Shown here piece by piece: positions 29,779-39,092 of a stretch of DNA of 64,000 nt. The number at the start of each line of letters is the position of its first letter. Position 1 is the stretch's first letter. The DNA lies in assembly GCF_000733855.1 (NCBI RefSeq), contig NZ_JPOJ01000004.1, positions 1 through 64,000 of the forward strand, given 5' to 3'. Source of the DNA: Methylomicrobium agile (GTDB lineage Bacteria; Pseudomonadota; Gammaproteobacteria; Methylococcales; Methylomonadaceae). The notes beneath the pieces were generated by a model. It did no database searches. It worked only from the letters and a program-made list of their open reading frames with translations, and had not been told where the DNA came from. The position numbers and the translations under genes are program-made.

Positions 29779-32700
29779 TAACTCCTGGCTCATGCGCATT
29801 GGAGCCGAGGCCCGCTGCAGGCGCTTCTCGGTGACCGTCGATCACGGCTCTTCGCTCTTCCGGGGTGTCGAGGAAGGTGACGGCGTGCTGATCACCGGGG
29901 GCGATCCGCTGGCTGCCGTTTCGTTCGCCCGTATCTACCGCATCCGCGCCAAGCTCGACGAAACGACATTCTTCTTCGATGGCGTCCTTTCCGTAAATGG
30001 CGGAAAGACTTTGACCGACCTCGAGGTGACCGCACCCGAATCAAAGGCGGCCATGGTGCGACTGGAGTGGCCGGTATTCGAGGCGGCGCTGAAAGCGGCC
30101 TGTGGTATCACGTTCGATGCCCTGCCCATACTGGAAGGCGGTTCCGCCGAGGAACAGGACTACGTGCGGGAACTTCTCCAGTTGGCCGTCATAGACGACC
30201 TGCTCGGTCCGGCGGACGGGCCGGTCGAGGAGATCGTGGGCATGAGCGTTCGCGATCGCTACCTGGTGGGCAAGCTGGCTCCGATGGATACGGCACCGGA
30301 TGCGGCGGAGACGGACACCTTCGGCGAATCGGGCCGCCCGGATGCCGAGGAACGAGACGAGGAAGTCGATACGTCCACAAATCAATCCCTGGTCCCTTCG
30401 TCCATGGGGTTCACCTTCTGCGTCGACGGAAACCTGGAAAACGTCAAACTGTCCGCCAACTGGGGGCGCTACGAAAGGACGCAGAGCGAACGGGAAAACG
30501 AAGAGACGGGCAATCCTCGGCGTTGCTGGAAGCGCATACCTTCGGGCGGTTCCGCCGTGGTCTCCCTGAAGAAGCGGACCATCGAACCGATCCAGATCGA
30601 CGCCGACTGCCCTTCGGTCGTGGTGCAGGGTTCGGTCAGCGCCCCTCTGGAAAACGGCGACAGGCTGGTGACGCTCTTTCTAGTCAACACTCAGACCATG
30701 CCCGAACAGAACCAGGATCAGTCCTGGATCTTCCAGCCCGAACTGATCGTGCGGGACACGGAGGGGCGCGCGGTTTTCCGGCGTCGCCCGATCCTGCGGG
30801 CCGACGAATTCGACGAGGAGCGTGAAGCCCTCGAAATGATCTATCGGGACCGGGTCGAGTTCGCCGTCGGACATGGCGTCTCGGTCAACGCGACTGTCTC
30901 GGAAGAGGATCGCGAGCGTGCCACGGAGGTCAGGACCGCCGTGCTTCCCGAGTACGAGATCCAGATGACCGAAACACCCGGTCTCGAACCGGAAGACCGC
31001 CCGGCCATGCGCCGAATGATCGAGGACGGCCTGCTCGACATGGAGCGGCTCGCCGAGCTCGCCACACCAGAAATGCGCGACGAATTGGTCGCCGGGCTGA
31101 AAGTGTTGACGGACGACTACGCTGAGTGGATCGCCGAAAACCGGAATGCCATCGGCAGCGAGGTCGTGGGATACGACATCCCGGCTACCGAGGCGATAGA
31201 TCGTTGCAATCTGATACTGGAAAGGCTCAGGGAAGGCATCGACGTCCTGGCGGCGAACGACCGGGCGCTGGCCGCTTTCCGGTTCGCCAACCGGGCCATG
31301 GCCTCGCAGCGCATTCATAGTGAATATGCCCGTAAAAAACGCCAAGGGAAAGAGGTGACACTTGAAGGATTGAACGTCAGAAAAAATCGTTCTTGGCGCG
31401 CTTTCCAGTTGGCGTTCATGCTGCTTTCCATTCCGGCGCTCGCCGACCCGACTCACCGGGACCGCACCGAACCCTTGGAGGCTTTCGCCGACTTGCTCTG
31501 GTTCCCAACCGGCGGCGGCAAAACCGAGGCCTATCTCGGTGTCGCGGCTTTCACCATGGGCATCCGTCGCCTCCAGGGCAACATGGGCGGCCTCGACGGC
31601 GGGCGCGGCCTGGCCGTGATCATGCGCTACACCTTGCGGTTGCTGACCCTGCAACAGTTTCAACGGGCAACGGCCCTGATCTGCGCCATGGAGGTACTGC
31701 GCCGGGCCGAACCGGTGGTCTGGGGCGATGCGCCGTTCACCATCGGCCTCTGGGTCGGCCAGCGGGTCACGCCGAACACCACCGACGAGAGCCACGCGGC
31801 GATCGAAAAGGAACGGGATGGCAAGTACGGTACGGGGTCGACTCCAGCTCAGTTGACCAGTTGTCCGTGGTGTGGTTCCGAGATAGCACCTGGTCGGGAT
31901 ATCCACGTCGATCGGGAAATCGGCCGCACCTTTATCTACTGCGGTGACAAATACGGACGCTGCGATTTCGGACGGACGAAGTCGAAGAATCTGGGGCTAC
32001 CGGTCTTGGTGGTGGACGACGAAATCTACCGACACCCGCCCTCGATGTTGATCGCCACCGTGGACAAGTTTGCCATGATGGCCTGGCGCGGGCAGGTCCG
32101 CACGCTCTTTGGCAAGGCGAACCGCGAATGTCCGCGCCACGGGCTGCTCTGGCCCGAGGCCGACTGCAACGGCAATCACACCAAGAAAGGGTCACTGGAA
32201 GCGGTCAAGGTCAAAGAGATCATGCCCATCCGTCCCCCGGATCTGATCATCCAGGACGAATTCCATCTGATCAGCGGACCGCTGGGAACCATGGTCGGCC
32301 TGTACGAAACCGCCGTGGACGAACTTTCGACCTGGATGGTCGACGGCAAGGCGATCCGGCCCAAGATCGTCGCCTCCACGGCGACGGTACGCAAGGCCGA
32401 AGAGCAGGTAAACAACGTCTTCCTCCGCAGGGTTTCGGTATTCCCGCCCCATGGCCTCGATGTCGAGGACAACTTCTTCGCGGTGCAGCGTTCGGTGGAG
32501 GACAAGCCCGGGCGTCTCTACATGGGGATCTGTTCGCCGGGCAGCTCCCGTCCCGCCGTTCTGATCCGTGTCTACGTCGCCCTGCTGACCGCCGCCCAGT
32601 CGCTGTTCCAGCGCTTCGGCGCGGCGGCCGACCCGTACATGACCGTGGTCGGATATTTCAACTCCCTGCGCGAGTTGGGGGGCATGCGGCGGCTGGCCGA

Positions 32701-33607
32701 GGACGACGTGCAGACCCGTGCCTATCGCGTCCAGATGAGCGACGTGATGCGACCGGGGCTGAGTCAGCGCTCGGTACGCATCGTGGACGAACTAACCTCG
32801 CGGGTTTCGAACAAGGAGATTCCCAAGAAGCTCGACCAACTGGAGGTCAAGTTCAAGCCCACCTGGGAAAAAGGCGAGACGCGGGCTATCGACATCGTCC
32901 TGGCCACCAACATGCTGTCGGTGGGCGTCGACGTCAATCGTATCGGACTGATGGTCGTCAACGGCCAACCGAAGAACACGGCGGAATACATTCAGGCCAC
33001 GAGCCGCGTCGGCCGATCCTTCCCGGGGCTCGTCTGCACCGTGCTCACCTGGTCGCGGCCTCGCGATCTGTCCCATTACGAAACATTCGAGCACTATCAC
33101 GCGACGTTTTACAAACATGTCGAGGCCCAATCCGTCACGCCGTTTGCGGCGAGAGCGCTGGATCGTGGTCTGACCGGTGCGATGGTGAGCTTACTCCGGC
33201 TCGAAAACACTTCCATGAACCCGAATCCTGGAGCGCAATCCCTTGACAGTTCCGGCAAAGCGGAAGCTCTGAGAGCTCGGAATGTGCTATCAGAACGAGC
33301 CTGGAAGGTGAAAGACAAGGCGGCCAGAACCACCGCCGACAATATGACCGCCGATCGGATCGACAGGTGGGTAAAGGAATCCGTGAAGGCTGGGCGCAGA
33401 TTGGGTTACGAAACGGAGCGTGGGCAGGGAGATCTCGTCGCCCTTCTGAAAAAGCCCGGAGCTTCGGCGTGGGACGAATTCACGGTTCCCATGTCGATGC
33501 GTGAAGTGGAACCTGGCGTTCAATTGATCATGGATGCTTCGAAGCACTCTACCGAACCTCCATCCTGGAAACCGAAAATCAGGAATGTGGACGGAGGTGA
33601 GGCATGA
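29756..33607 (+). CDS. drmA: DrmA SF2 helicase of DISARM
   Basis: 1283 residues, the usual DrmA size. Helicase motifs: I WFPTGGGKTEAYLG (about 582-595), II IQDEFHLISGP (about 831), III ASTATVRKA, V IVLATNMLSVGVDVN and VI YIQATSRVGRS. A zinc-binding cluster is seen near CPWCGSE...YCGDKYGRC. With DrmB it forms the DNA-binding core shared by all DISARM classes, which senses unmethylated DNA and free 5' ends. The start is inside the end of drmMI and the stop overlaps drmB (ATGA), so expression is coupled. No lesions seen. Confidence 0.95.
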   Translation: MSADNFHNNSWLMRIGAEARCRRFSVTVDHGSSLFRGVEEGDGVLITGGDPLAAVSFARIYRIRAKLDETTFFFDGVLSVNGGKTLTDLEVTAPESKAAMVRLEWPVFEAALKAACGITFDALPILEGGSAEEQDYVRELLQLAVIDDLLGPADGPVEEIVGMSVRDRYLVGKLAPMDTAPDAAETDTFGESGRPDAEERDEEVDTSTNQSLVPSSMGFTFCVDGNLENVKLSANWGRYERTQSERENEETGNPRRCWKRIPSGGSAVVSLKKRTIEPIQIDADCPSVVVQGSVSAPLENGDRLVTLFLVNTQTMPEQNQDQSWIFQPELIVRDTEGRAVFRRRPILRADEFDEEREALEMIYRDRVEFAVGHGVSVNATVSEEDRERATEVRTAVLPEYEIQMTETPGLEPEDRPAMRRMIEDGLLDMERLAELATPEMRDELVAGLKVLTDDYAEWIAENRNAIGSEVVGYDIPATEAIDRCNLILERLREGIDVLAANDRALAAFRFANRAMASQRIHSEYARKKRQGKEVTLEGLNVRKNRSWRAFQLAFMLLSIPALADPTHRDRTEPLEAFADLLWFPTGGGKTEAYLGVAAFTMGIRRLQGNMGGLDGGRGLAVIMRYTLRLLTLQQFQRATALICAMEVLRRAEPVVWGDAPFTIGLWVGQRVTPNTTDESHAAIEKERDGKYGTGSTPAQLTSCPWCGSEIAPGRDIHVDREIGRTFIYCGDKYGRCDFGRTKSKNLGLPVLVVDDEIYRHPPSMLIATVDKFAMMAWRGQVRTLFGKANRECPRHGLLWPEADCNGNHTKKGSLEAVKVKEIMPIRPPDLIIQDEFHLISGPLGTMVGLYETAVDELSTWMVDGKAIRPKIVASTATVRKAEEQVNNVFLRRVSVFPPHGLDVEDNFFAVQRSVEDKPGRLYMGICSPGSSRPAVLIRVYVALLTAAQSLFQRFGAAADPYMTVVGYFNSLRELGGMRRLAEDDVQTRAYRVQMSDVMRPGLSQRSVRIVDELTSRVSNKEIPKKLDQLEVKFKPTWEKGETRAIDIVLATNMLSVGVDVNRIGLMVVNGQPKNTAEYIQATSRVGRSFPGLVCTVLTWSRPRDLSHYETFEHYHATFYKHVEAQSVTPFAARALDRGLTGAMVSLLRLENTSMNPNPGAQSLDSSGKAEALRARNVLSERAWKVKDKAARTTADNMTADRIDRWVKESVKAGRRLGYETERGQGDLVALLKKPGASAWDEFTVPMSMREVEPGVQLIMDASKHSTEPPSWKPKIRNVDGGEA

Positions 33608-35451
33608 GTTTTTATCTCGTCGGGCAAGTTCGTCCCAGTCAATTGCTCTGGACATACGGTCCAGGCGCCCTGATCGACCTGCCGAATCTTTCGGTATTGA
33701 CCATGGGGCTGGATCGATGGAATCCGGACAGATGCCCACCGATAGATGAGGCGCGACTTCTCGCCGCCGTTCGCCGGGTACTAGGCCCACAAGTGGAACG
33801 GTTACGGATGCCTCCCTTTCTGAAGGAAGAAGGTGTCGATCCCATGTCTGCGGAAGGCAAGATTGGCGTGCCGGTTCGCCCCTTCCCACGTTGGTTGAGA
33901 TGTGTGAAATGCGGTTTGCTGGCTGAATACGATACGGGCCTGTTCGACATCAAGGCCAATCCTTACCGCCCGGAGCAGACCCATTTCGTGCATTCCAACT
34001 GCGAGAAAGGCAAGAACGCCGATGCTGTGCCCGCTCGCTTTCTGCTCGCGTGTAGAAACGGCCACCTTGACGATTTTCCGTGGCATTGGTTCGTGCATGG
34101 CGGTCCGTCCGAGTGCAAAGGGACGCTGCGCTTCTTCGAGCGAGGCGCTTCCCTGCAGACCGAAAACCTTTGGGTCAAATGCGACACCTGCGACGCGGCA
34201 CGCTCTCTTGTTCATGCCTTCGGGCGGGAGGCGCAGGATAATCTTCCCGCCTGCCGAGGGCGGCATCCCCACCTCAGCCATTACGAGGAATGCGCCGAAG
34301 ACCCTAGAACCATCCTCCTGGGTGCAACCAACGGATGGTTTCCGATCACCCTGTCCGTTTTGGCGATTCCAATGGAAAAGGATCAACTCGGACAGTTGAT
34401 ACTCGATGGGTGGGAATATTTCTCCGACGCGGAATCGGCTGACGAAATCAAGGTGATCGTGAAAACTCTGGTCAAGAGCGGCAGCCTCCCGGGAATAGAC
34501 AAATGGGATCATAGGGATATTTGGAAGGCCGTCGAAGACCGAAAGGAAGGCCGGTCGAGCACGACGGTCATATCCGAAGGTGACATCAAGGATCCCGAGT
34601 GGGACGTCCTGACCGCAGACAATCCTCCGACAGACTGGCCACATTTTCTGAGCAGCAAGACCGAAACACCGGAAGGTTATCGAGACCGTCTGGCCAGTGT
34701 GCTGCTCCTGGAACGGCTCCGCGAGGTGAACGCCCTGATCGGCTATACCCGGGTAGAGGCTCCCGAAGAATCGACCGATACGGACGAGCGACCGCCGATG
34801 GCGGATCTCAGTCGGAACAAACCCGATTGGATCCCCGCCAGTGAGGTTCATGGCGAAGGGATATTCATCCGATTCGACGAGAATGCCGTGGCAGAGTGGG
34901 AAAAGCGGTCAGCCGTTCAAGCCAGAAGCCAAAAACTGGAAGCAGGTCATCGGGGCTGGCGGAATGCGCGTGGGCTGGCTCCCGACGAGGGATATCCAGG
35001 CATTAGATACGCCATGCTGCATACGTTCGCCCATCTTCTCATTCGGGAGCTGGCTCTCGAATGTGGCTACAACGCGGCGAGCATCCGGGAACGTATTTAC
35101 GCGAAGAATGACAACGAATCACCCATGGCGGGTGTGTTGCTCTACACGGCGGCGGCCGATTCCGACGGGACTCTCGGTGGTCTCGTGGAGCTCGGAAAAC
35201 CCGAGAATCTTGGGCGTTTGATCGAGCAGGCTCTGGATCGCTCCACCGTCTGCTCTTCCGACCCTCTCTGCTCGGAACACAATCCTAGTGTCGATCGTTC
35301 CTTGCATTCCGCCGCTTGTCATGCCTGTACCTTCGTCGCCGAAACGTCCTGTGAACGTGGGAACCGTTATCTCGACAGAGCACTGCTCGTCAAAACCTTC
35401 GAAGCCTCCGACACCGCTTTCTTCGCCGGAAACGGAGATTTGAATGGATGA
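33604..35451 (+). CDS. drmB: DrmB (DUF1998) protein of DISARM
   Basis: 615 residues. N-terminus VGQVRPSQLLWTYGPGALIDLP, typical of DrmB. Several CxxC pairs (CVKCGLL, CDTCDAA) are followed by a C-terminal DUF1998 region with HTFAHLLIRELALECGYNA and a Cys cluster (CHACTFVAETSCERGNRYLDR). Forms the DrmAB complex. Overlaps drmA by 4 bp and drmC by 8 bp. Confidence 0.95.
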   Translation: MSFYLVGQVRPSQLLWTYGPGALIDLPNLSVLTMGLDRWNPDRCPPIDEARLLAAVRRVLGPQVERLRMPPFLKEEGVDPMSAEGKIGVPVRPFPRWLRCVKCGLLAEYDTGLFDIKANPYRPEQTHFVHSNCEKGKNADAVPARFLLACRNGHLDDFPWHWFVHGGPSECKGTLRFFERGASLQTENLWVKCDTCDAARSLVHAFGREAQDNLPACRGRHPHLSHYEECAEDPRTILLGATNGWFPITLSVLAIPMEKDQLGQLILDGWEYFSDAESADEIKVIVKTLVKSGSLPGIDKWDHRDIWKAVEDRKEGRSSTTVISEGDIKDPEWDVLTADNPPTDWPHFLSSKTETPEGYRDRLASVLLLERLREVNALIGYTRVEAPEESTDTDERPPMADLSRNKPDWIPASEVHGEGIFIRFDENAVAEWEKRSAVQARSQKLEAGHRGWRNARGLAPDEGYPGIRYAMLHTFAHLLIRELALECGYNAASIRERIYAKNDNESPMAGVLLYTAAADSDGTLGGLVELGKPENLGRLIEQALDRSTVCSSDPLCSEHNPSVDRSLHSAACHACTFVAETSCERGNRYLDRALLVKTFEASDTAFFAGNGDLNG

Positions 35452-36229
35452 TCTTCTGGCAGTGATCGCCGAACTCGGCCTTGAGCTGCATCCGGATCGT
35501 ATCTCCACCGTCGCGTCGAAGATCGAGACGCTGGGCTCCGTCGAGCAGTTCGCTTTGACCCGTTCGAGCTTCGGCCCCAACGCTGACAAGGAATTGGTTG
35601 GACGTCTGGATCGGGCGTGGCGTAATAGCAAGGATACCTCTCCACGTGACGTGGCATCCGCTCTCCGAGGAGCTTCTGCAGCGGCAGTTCTGAGAGAGAA
35701 CCGTGGGGCCGTGGAATTGGTATGGACAGGCCCCTTGACGGGTCAGGTTCCGGTCAGGCACACCGAGCAGGTGCTCTGTGAAGTCATCGAAGCCGCGAAG
35801 AGACGGCTGTTTATCGTTAGCTTCGTCGCCTACGAAGTCGATTCGATCATCCGGGCACTCCGTGGAGCGATAGGACGCCAGGTTCAGATAGACGTATTGC
35901 TGGAGTCGTCCGACAAGCATGGCGGGCGGGTGACATACGATTCCGTCAAGGCCATGAAAGGCATTCTCCCCTCGATCGACGTTTATGTCTGGCCATCGGA
36001 CAGGAAGTCGCTGCCCGTACAGTTGTCGGGAGCCGTTCATGCCAAATGTGCCGTCGCCGACGGCGAACTGGCTTTCATCACCAGTGCGAATCTAACCTCC
36101 GCCGCGATGGAACGCAACATGGAGCTCGGCGTTCTTGTCAGAAAAGGGAATTTACCTTTCGAACTTCACCGGCATTTAGAATTACTGATTTCAACCAAAA
36201 TCATAGAAAAATATAACGATAATGGATAA
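35444..36229 (+). CDS. drmC: DrmC phospholipase D-like nuclease of DISARM
   Basis: 261 residues with a single PLD/HKD motif HAKCAVADGELAFITSANLT (about 196-215). Related PLD nucleases work as dimers, each giving one HKD motif. DrmC is the third conserved DISARM gene and is known to be dispensable in some systems. Overlaps vsr by 8 bp. Base composition turns AT-rich in its last 20 codons, where the vsr segment starts. Confidence 0.93.
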   Translation: MDDLLAVIAELGLELHPDRISTVASKIETLGSVEQFALTRSSFGPNADKELVGRLDRAWRNSKDTSPRDVASALRGASAAAVLRENRGAVELVWTGPLTGQVPVRHTEQVLCEVIEAAKRRLFIVSFVAYEVDSIIRALRGAIGRQVQIDVLLESSDKHGGRVTYDSVKAMKGILPSIDVYVWPSDRKSLPVQLSGAVHAKCAVADGELAFITSANLTSAAMERNMELGVLVRKGNLPFELHRHLELLISTKIIEKYNDNG

Positions 36230-36680
36230 CGTTGACAAAGCGACACGATCAAAAATCATGTCCAAAGTCAGCCAGAAAAACACTAAGCCGGAAATGAAAC
36301 TTCGGCAATCGTTACATCGCCTTGGTTTAAGATACAGACTCCACGTAAAGAAGTTACCTGGATCACCCGATATGGTTTTCCCACGCTTCAAAGCGGTCTT
36401 GTTTGTTCATGGTTGCTTTTGGCACAGACATGGCTGTAAAGCGACGACTACGCCGAAATCAAGCAAGGAATTTTGGCTGAAAAAATTCAATGACAATGTT
36501 ACCAGGGATAAACGACACATTGAAGAACTTGCCAATCAAGGTTGGCGTATTGCCATCGTTTGGGAATGCGCTCTTAAAGGAAATAATGAACAAATTGACT
36601 CGGTTGCGATAATTTTAAGAGAATGGCTAAAATCCGAAGCAAAATTCATTTGTCTTCCTACCACCGAATTTGTCAATTAA
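36222..36680 (+). CDS. vsr: Vsr very-short-patch mismatch endonuclease
   Basis: 152 residues, full length for Vsr. Family landmarks: VDKATRSKIMSKVSQKNTKPEM, the catalytic region LPGSPDMVFPRFKAVLFVHGCFWHRHGC with zinc-binding His/Cys, and the KFNDNVTRDKRHIEELANQGWRIAIVWECAL tail. It nicks beside the T of T:G mismatches produced by deamination of 5-methylcytosine, so it belongs with the C5 methyltransferase at the operon head. The gene is AT-rich compared with drmA-drmC, suggesting separate acquisition. Last gene of the coupled operon. Confidence 0.93.
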   Translation: MDNVDKATRSKIMSKVSQKNTKPEMKLRQSLHRLGLRYRLHVKKLPGSPDMVFPRFKAVLFVHGCFWHRHGCKATTTPKSSKEFWLKKFNDNVTRDKRHIEELANQGWRIAIVWECALKGNNEQIDSVAIILREWLKSEAKFICLPTTEFVN

Positions 36681-36735
36681 GGTTACGTTTAAACAAACGA
36701 CGGTTTGTATTTTCAAGCCAGTGATACTGGCCATT

Positions 36736-36762
36736 TTACTCATTTACGAAGGAATACTTACG
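36736..36762. repeat. 27-bp inverted repeat, left copy
   Basis: Matches the complement of 44837-44863 at 26 of 27 positions (TTACTCATTTACGAAGGAAT followed by one mismatch and CTTACG). The pair brackets the tyrosine recombinase, the umuD fragment and the mer transposon. Confidence 0.75.
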
Positions 36763-36768
36763 GTTGGC

Positions 36769-37734
36769 CTAATAGCTCACTTTGAATGTTGGGCTGTCCT
36801 CCGGTCGGGTCTTCCGGTGATCGTAAATTCGGGTGGTCGCGATGTTCGCATGCCCGAGCCATTCCTGCACCTTGGCGATGTCGGCCTGGTGATCCAGCGC
36901 ATTGGTCGCGGCGGTGGCCCGTAGCGAATGTGCCCCGATTTCGAATCCGAGCTTGCCGGAATACGCTCGCACGAGCTTATAGACGCCATCGGGCGTGATG
37001 CCTTTGCCGCCGTTGCTTTTCGTGTTATGACTGACCGGCCGGAACAGCGCCCCGGTGTCGTCACTGCAGTGGCCGGCCCGTTCCAGATAGTCATGAATCA
37101 AGCCGCCGGCGGCCGGATGCAGCGGCACATAGCGGGTCTTGCCGCCTTTGCCGGCGATTTTCAAATGTGGTACGCCGCGCCGTTCGTGTTTGAAATCCTT
37201 CACTTTCAGTTTACAGAGCTCCTCGCGCCGCAGCGCATGATAGAGCAGGGTGGCCAGGATCGCCTTGTCCCGGAGCGTCCGGAGTGAATCGCCGTCCGGC
37301 GCCTCGAGCAATTTCCGGGCTTGATGATCGCCCAAGGCCGGGGTCCGGCCTTCCAGACTGTCGTGCTTCGGCCGCTTGACGCCCTTGACCGGGTTATGGA
37401 TCACCGCGTTTTTCTCGCACAGATAATCGAACAGCGACGACAACGCGGAGAGCCGGTGCCGTGTTGTGGTGCCGTTAAGACCTCTTTGGGTCAAATCATC
37501 CCGCCAGGCGATCACATGCGCCCGGGTCACCGTCCGGAATTCGTCCGGTTTCTGGATCCCGGTAAAGGCCATAAAATCCCGGATCGCGTTTTCGTAGGCA
37601 CGGCGGGTGCAACGATTGGTCAGGTTCGCGAACCATTCGACTTCGGGCGGCACCTCGGATAGCCGCAAAAAATCGACAGCTGTTAGCAGTCGATTTTGAG
37701 AGACGGTTGGGAGGGTCTTTTCAGTGTCGTTCAT
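36769..37734 (-). CDS. Tyrosine recombinase (XerC/D-like)
   Basis: 321 residues. An N-terminal SAM-like domain (FANLTNRCTRRAYENAIRDFMAF) is followed by the catalytic domain with Arg in LYHALRREEL, Lys in IAGKGGKTRYVPL, H-x-x-R in GAHSLRATAATNAL, His in VQEWLGHANI and the nucleophile Tyr in TTRIYDHR. Size and motifs match plasmid-type Xer resolvases rather than phage integrases. Directly upstream lies a 28-bp dif-like core site (37746-37773), so the likely job is to resolve plasmid dimers, though integrase activity cannot be excluded. Confidence 0.92.
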   Translation of the reverse strand: MNDTEKTLPTVSQNRLLTAVDFLRLSEVPPEVEWFANLTNRCTRRAYENAIRDFMAFTGIQKPDEFRTVTRAHVIAWRDDLTQRGLNGTTTRHRLSALSSLFDYLCEKNAVIHNPVKGVKRPKHDSLEGRTPALGDHQARKLLEAPDGDSLRTLRDKAILATLLYHALRREELCKLKVKDFKHERRGVPHLKIAGKGGKTRYVPLHPAAGGLIHDYLERAGHCSDDTGALFRPVSHNTKSNGGKGITPDGVYKLVRAYSGKLGFEIGAHSLRATAATNALDHQADIAKVQEWLGHANIATTRIYDHRKTRPEDSPTFKVSY

Positions 37735-37745
37735 CGGGCTATCTT

Positions 37746-37773
37746 ACTCTTGATAAAATCCATTATCAAGAGT
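37746..37773. other. dif/cer-like recombination core site
   Basis: An 11-bp arm ACTCTTGATAA, a 6-bp centre AATCCA and the exactly complementary arm TTATCAAGAGT. The 11-6-11 layout is that of XerCD core sites, and it sits 11 bp before the tyrosine recombinase start codon. Could also act as the gene's operator. Confidence 0.65.
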
Positions 37774-37849
37774 TAATGGCGGGGAAGGGGGCCGGATTAG
37801 CATGACTCGAACAACCTTCTATGACTGCACCAAAATCAAGAAAGTCGAA

Positions 37850-37906
37850 TCCTGAGACGCCAAATAATGCCAAAAAATCTACGCCAAATAATTTAGAAAG
37901 TTAAAG
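37850..37906 (+). repeat. ACGCCAAATAAT repeat, copy D
   Basis: A unit of about 55 bp with two ACGCCAAATAAT boxes and a TAATTTAGAAA tail. Three related units are at 48256-48434. Lies in the region between the recombinase and the umuD fragment (37774-38036), where no gene is visible. Confidence 0.7.
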
Positions 37907-38036
37907 GAAGAAGGAAGCAGAAAAGGCGAGGGCAGCGTGAAAGTCATTCTCATTCTCGTGAATTATTTTTGGCAGTTTGAGCAAGGCCGATTACAATGAC
38001 TACAAAGAGAACAAATAGAGAACAGGATTTCTGCTG

Positions 38037-38330
38037 ATGATACCTTCTTCGCCCCACCATACCGTCTTAACCGATCCTCAGCGGGCCGTCCGCTTAAAAC
38101 GGCGGCTGCTGCCGTTATTCACCAGCAAGGTCGCGGCGGGTTTTCCGTCGCCGGCCGACGATTATATCGAGCGAAGCTTGGATTTGAACGAGTTGTTGAT
38201 TCAACATCCGGCCGCCACGTTTTTTGCCCTCGCTCAAGGTGTTTCCATGATCGCCGCCGGGATTTACCCGAACGATATTCTGGTGATAGACCGCTCGATT
38301 GAGCCGGTAGCTGTAGTAGCTCGCGTTTGA
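38037..38330 (+). pseudogene. umuD: umuD-like gene cut by the mer transposon
   Basis: The first 90 or so codons match UmuD/LexA-like S24 peptidases: VAAGFPSPADDYIERSLDLNELLIQHPAATFF, then the region of the catalytic serine reads AQGVSMIAAGI (family G-D/x-S-M). Homology stops at about 38311, exactly where the mer transposon end begins. The catalytic lysine part is missing and is not found on the far side, so the gene is dead. No umuC is present. The RBS context at 38025-38036 is weak. Confidence 0.85.
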
Positions 38331-38483
38331 AAATAGACGGGCTCGCAATTATCCCGTTTTTCGGCTCGAATTAGCTGCGACTGAAAATCCGACTCGGCTC
38401 AGAATAAATGCCACTGAGCTTGCATTTATCCGCACGGGCTTGCATTCCATTTTCGCAGGCTCATTCTAATTGCAAATGAAATT
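38312..38483. repeat. Left end of mer transposon, seven subterminal repeats
   Basis: Seven motifs of the type GGCTCGNATT, GGCTCA or GGCTTGCATT occur at spacings of about 20-30 bp (for example GGGCTCGCAATTATCCCG, GGCTCGAATTAGCTGCGACT, GAGCTTGCATTTATCCGC). They match the right end in order and orientation. Likely transposase-binding sites. Confidence 0.8.
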
Positions 38484-38579
38484 CAGGCTTCAGATCAATC
38501 CATCATTGATGCGAAGCGGTAAACTGACAGGCGATCAAACCATTAAACAGCCTGTCCCGTTTAGCCTGAGGTTTCTATC

Positions 38580-38795
38580 CTATCCGGCGCAACAAGAGTT
38601 ATGTTGCTGGATGGGCGGACATTTAACCGAACCGTAAGAGCAAAACACGCAGCAATCCCCCGGCTTTGGCTTTAGCAGTGTACCGCAGGACTTGCATTCA
38701 TAGAAAAACTGGCAGGCATCAGTCGGCATGGTTTCCGTTTCGGCGTGTCCGCAGTGTGGGCAGGTGATCGTCGATTCGAGAATGAGGGTGTTCAT
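38580..38795 (-). CDS. GDCCVxC-domain metal protein
   Basis: 71 residues. Contains the diagnostic GDCCVFCSYGSVKCPPIQ segment plus two more Cys pairs (CPHCGH, CKSCG), nine or more cysteines in all. Proteins of this family sit next to mercury-resistance genes and are presumed to bind metal. Last gene of the merTP operon, overlapping the merP stop. Confidence 0.88.
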   Translation of the reverse strand: MNTLILESTITCPHCGHAETETMPTDACQFFYECKSCGTLLKPKPGDCCVFCSYGSVKCPPIQQHNSCCAG

Positions 38796-39082
38796 TTATT
38801 TTCCTTCTTGATAGAGGATGGATAACCGGCGGCCTTGGTTGCTTCCGTCAGTTTGTCCGCTGTGGTCAGCGTATCGTCGAATTGTACCGTCGCAGTTTTA
38901 CTGGCGTAATCGATCGAAACCTGTTGCACACCGGAAACATGTTCAAGCGCTTTCTTGACCGTAATCGGGCAGACGGCGCAGGTCATGTTTTGTACATCGA
39001 GCGTGACCGCACGAGAGGCAGCCAGTGCCGATCCGCAGGTAACGGCAAACGCCAAAGTAGACATAAAGGTTCTAGTTGTCAT
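38792..39082 (-). CDS. merP: MerP periplasmic mercury-binding protein
   Basis: 96 residues from the ATG at 39082, which has GAGGAAA 7 bp upstream. A Sec signal peptide (MSTLAFAVTCGSALA) is followed by an HMA domain with the mercury-binding motif MTCAVC. It takes Hg(II) in the periplasm and passes it to MerT. Follows merT by 10 bp. No merA reductase follows. Confidence 0.93.
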   Translation of the reverse strand: MTTRTFMSTLAFAVTCGSALAASRAVTLDVQNMTCAVCPITVKKALEHVSGVQQVSIDYASKTATVQFDDTLTTADKLTEATKAAGYPSSIKKENK

Positions 39083-39092
39083 CGATTTTTCC

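Noticed and set aside
30680-31906. 408-codon ORF antisense to drmA
   Set aside because: High-GC shadow of drmA; no domain seen and drmA is clearly the coding strand.
36769-37734. Considered whether the tyrosine recombinase marks an integrated prophage or ICE
   Set aside because: No tRNA gene, phage structural gene or transfer module is nearby, and a dif-like core site lies next to the gene, which fits dimer resolution better.
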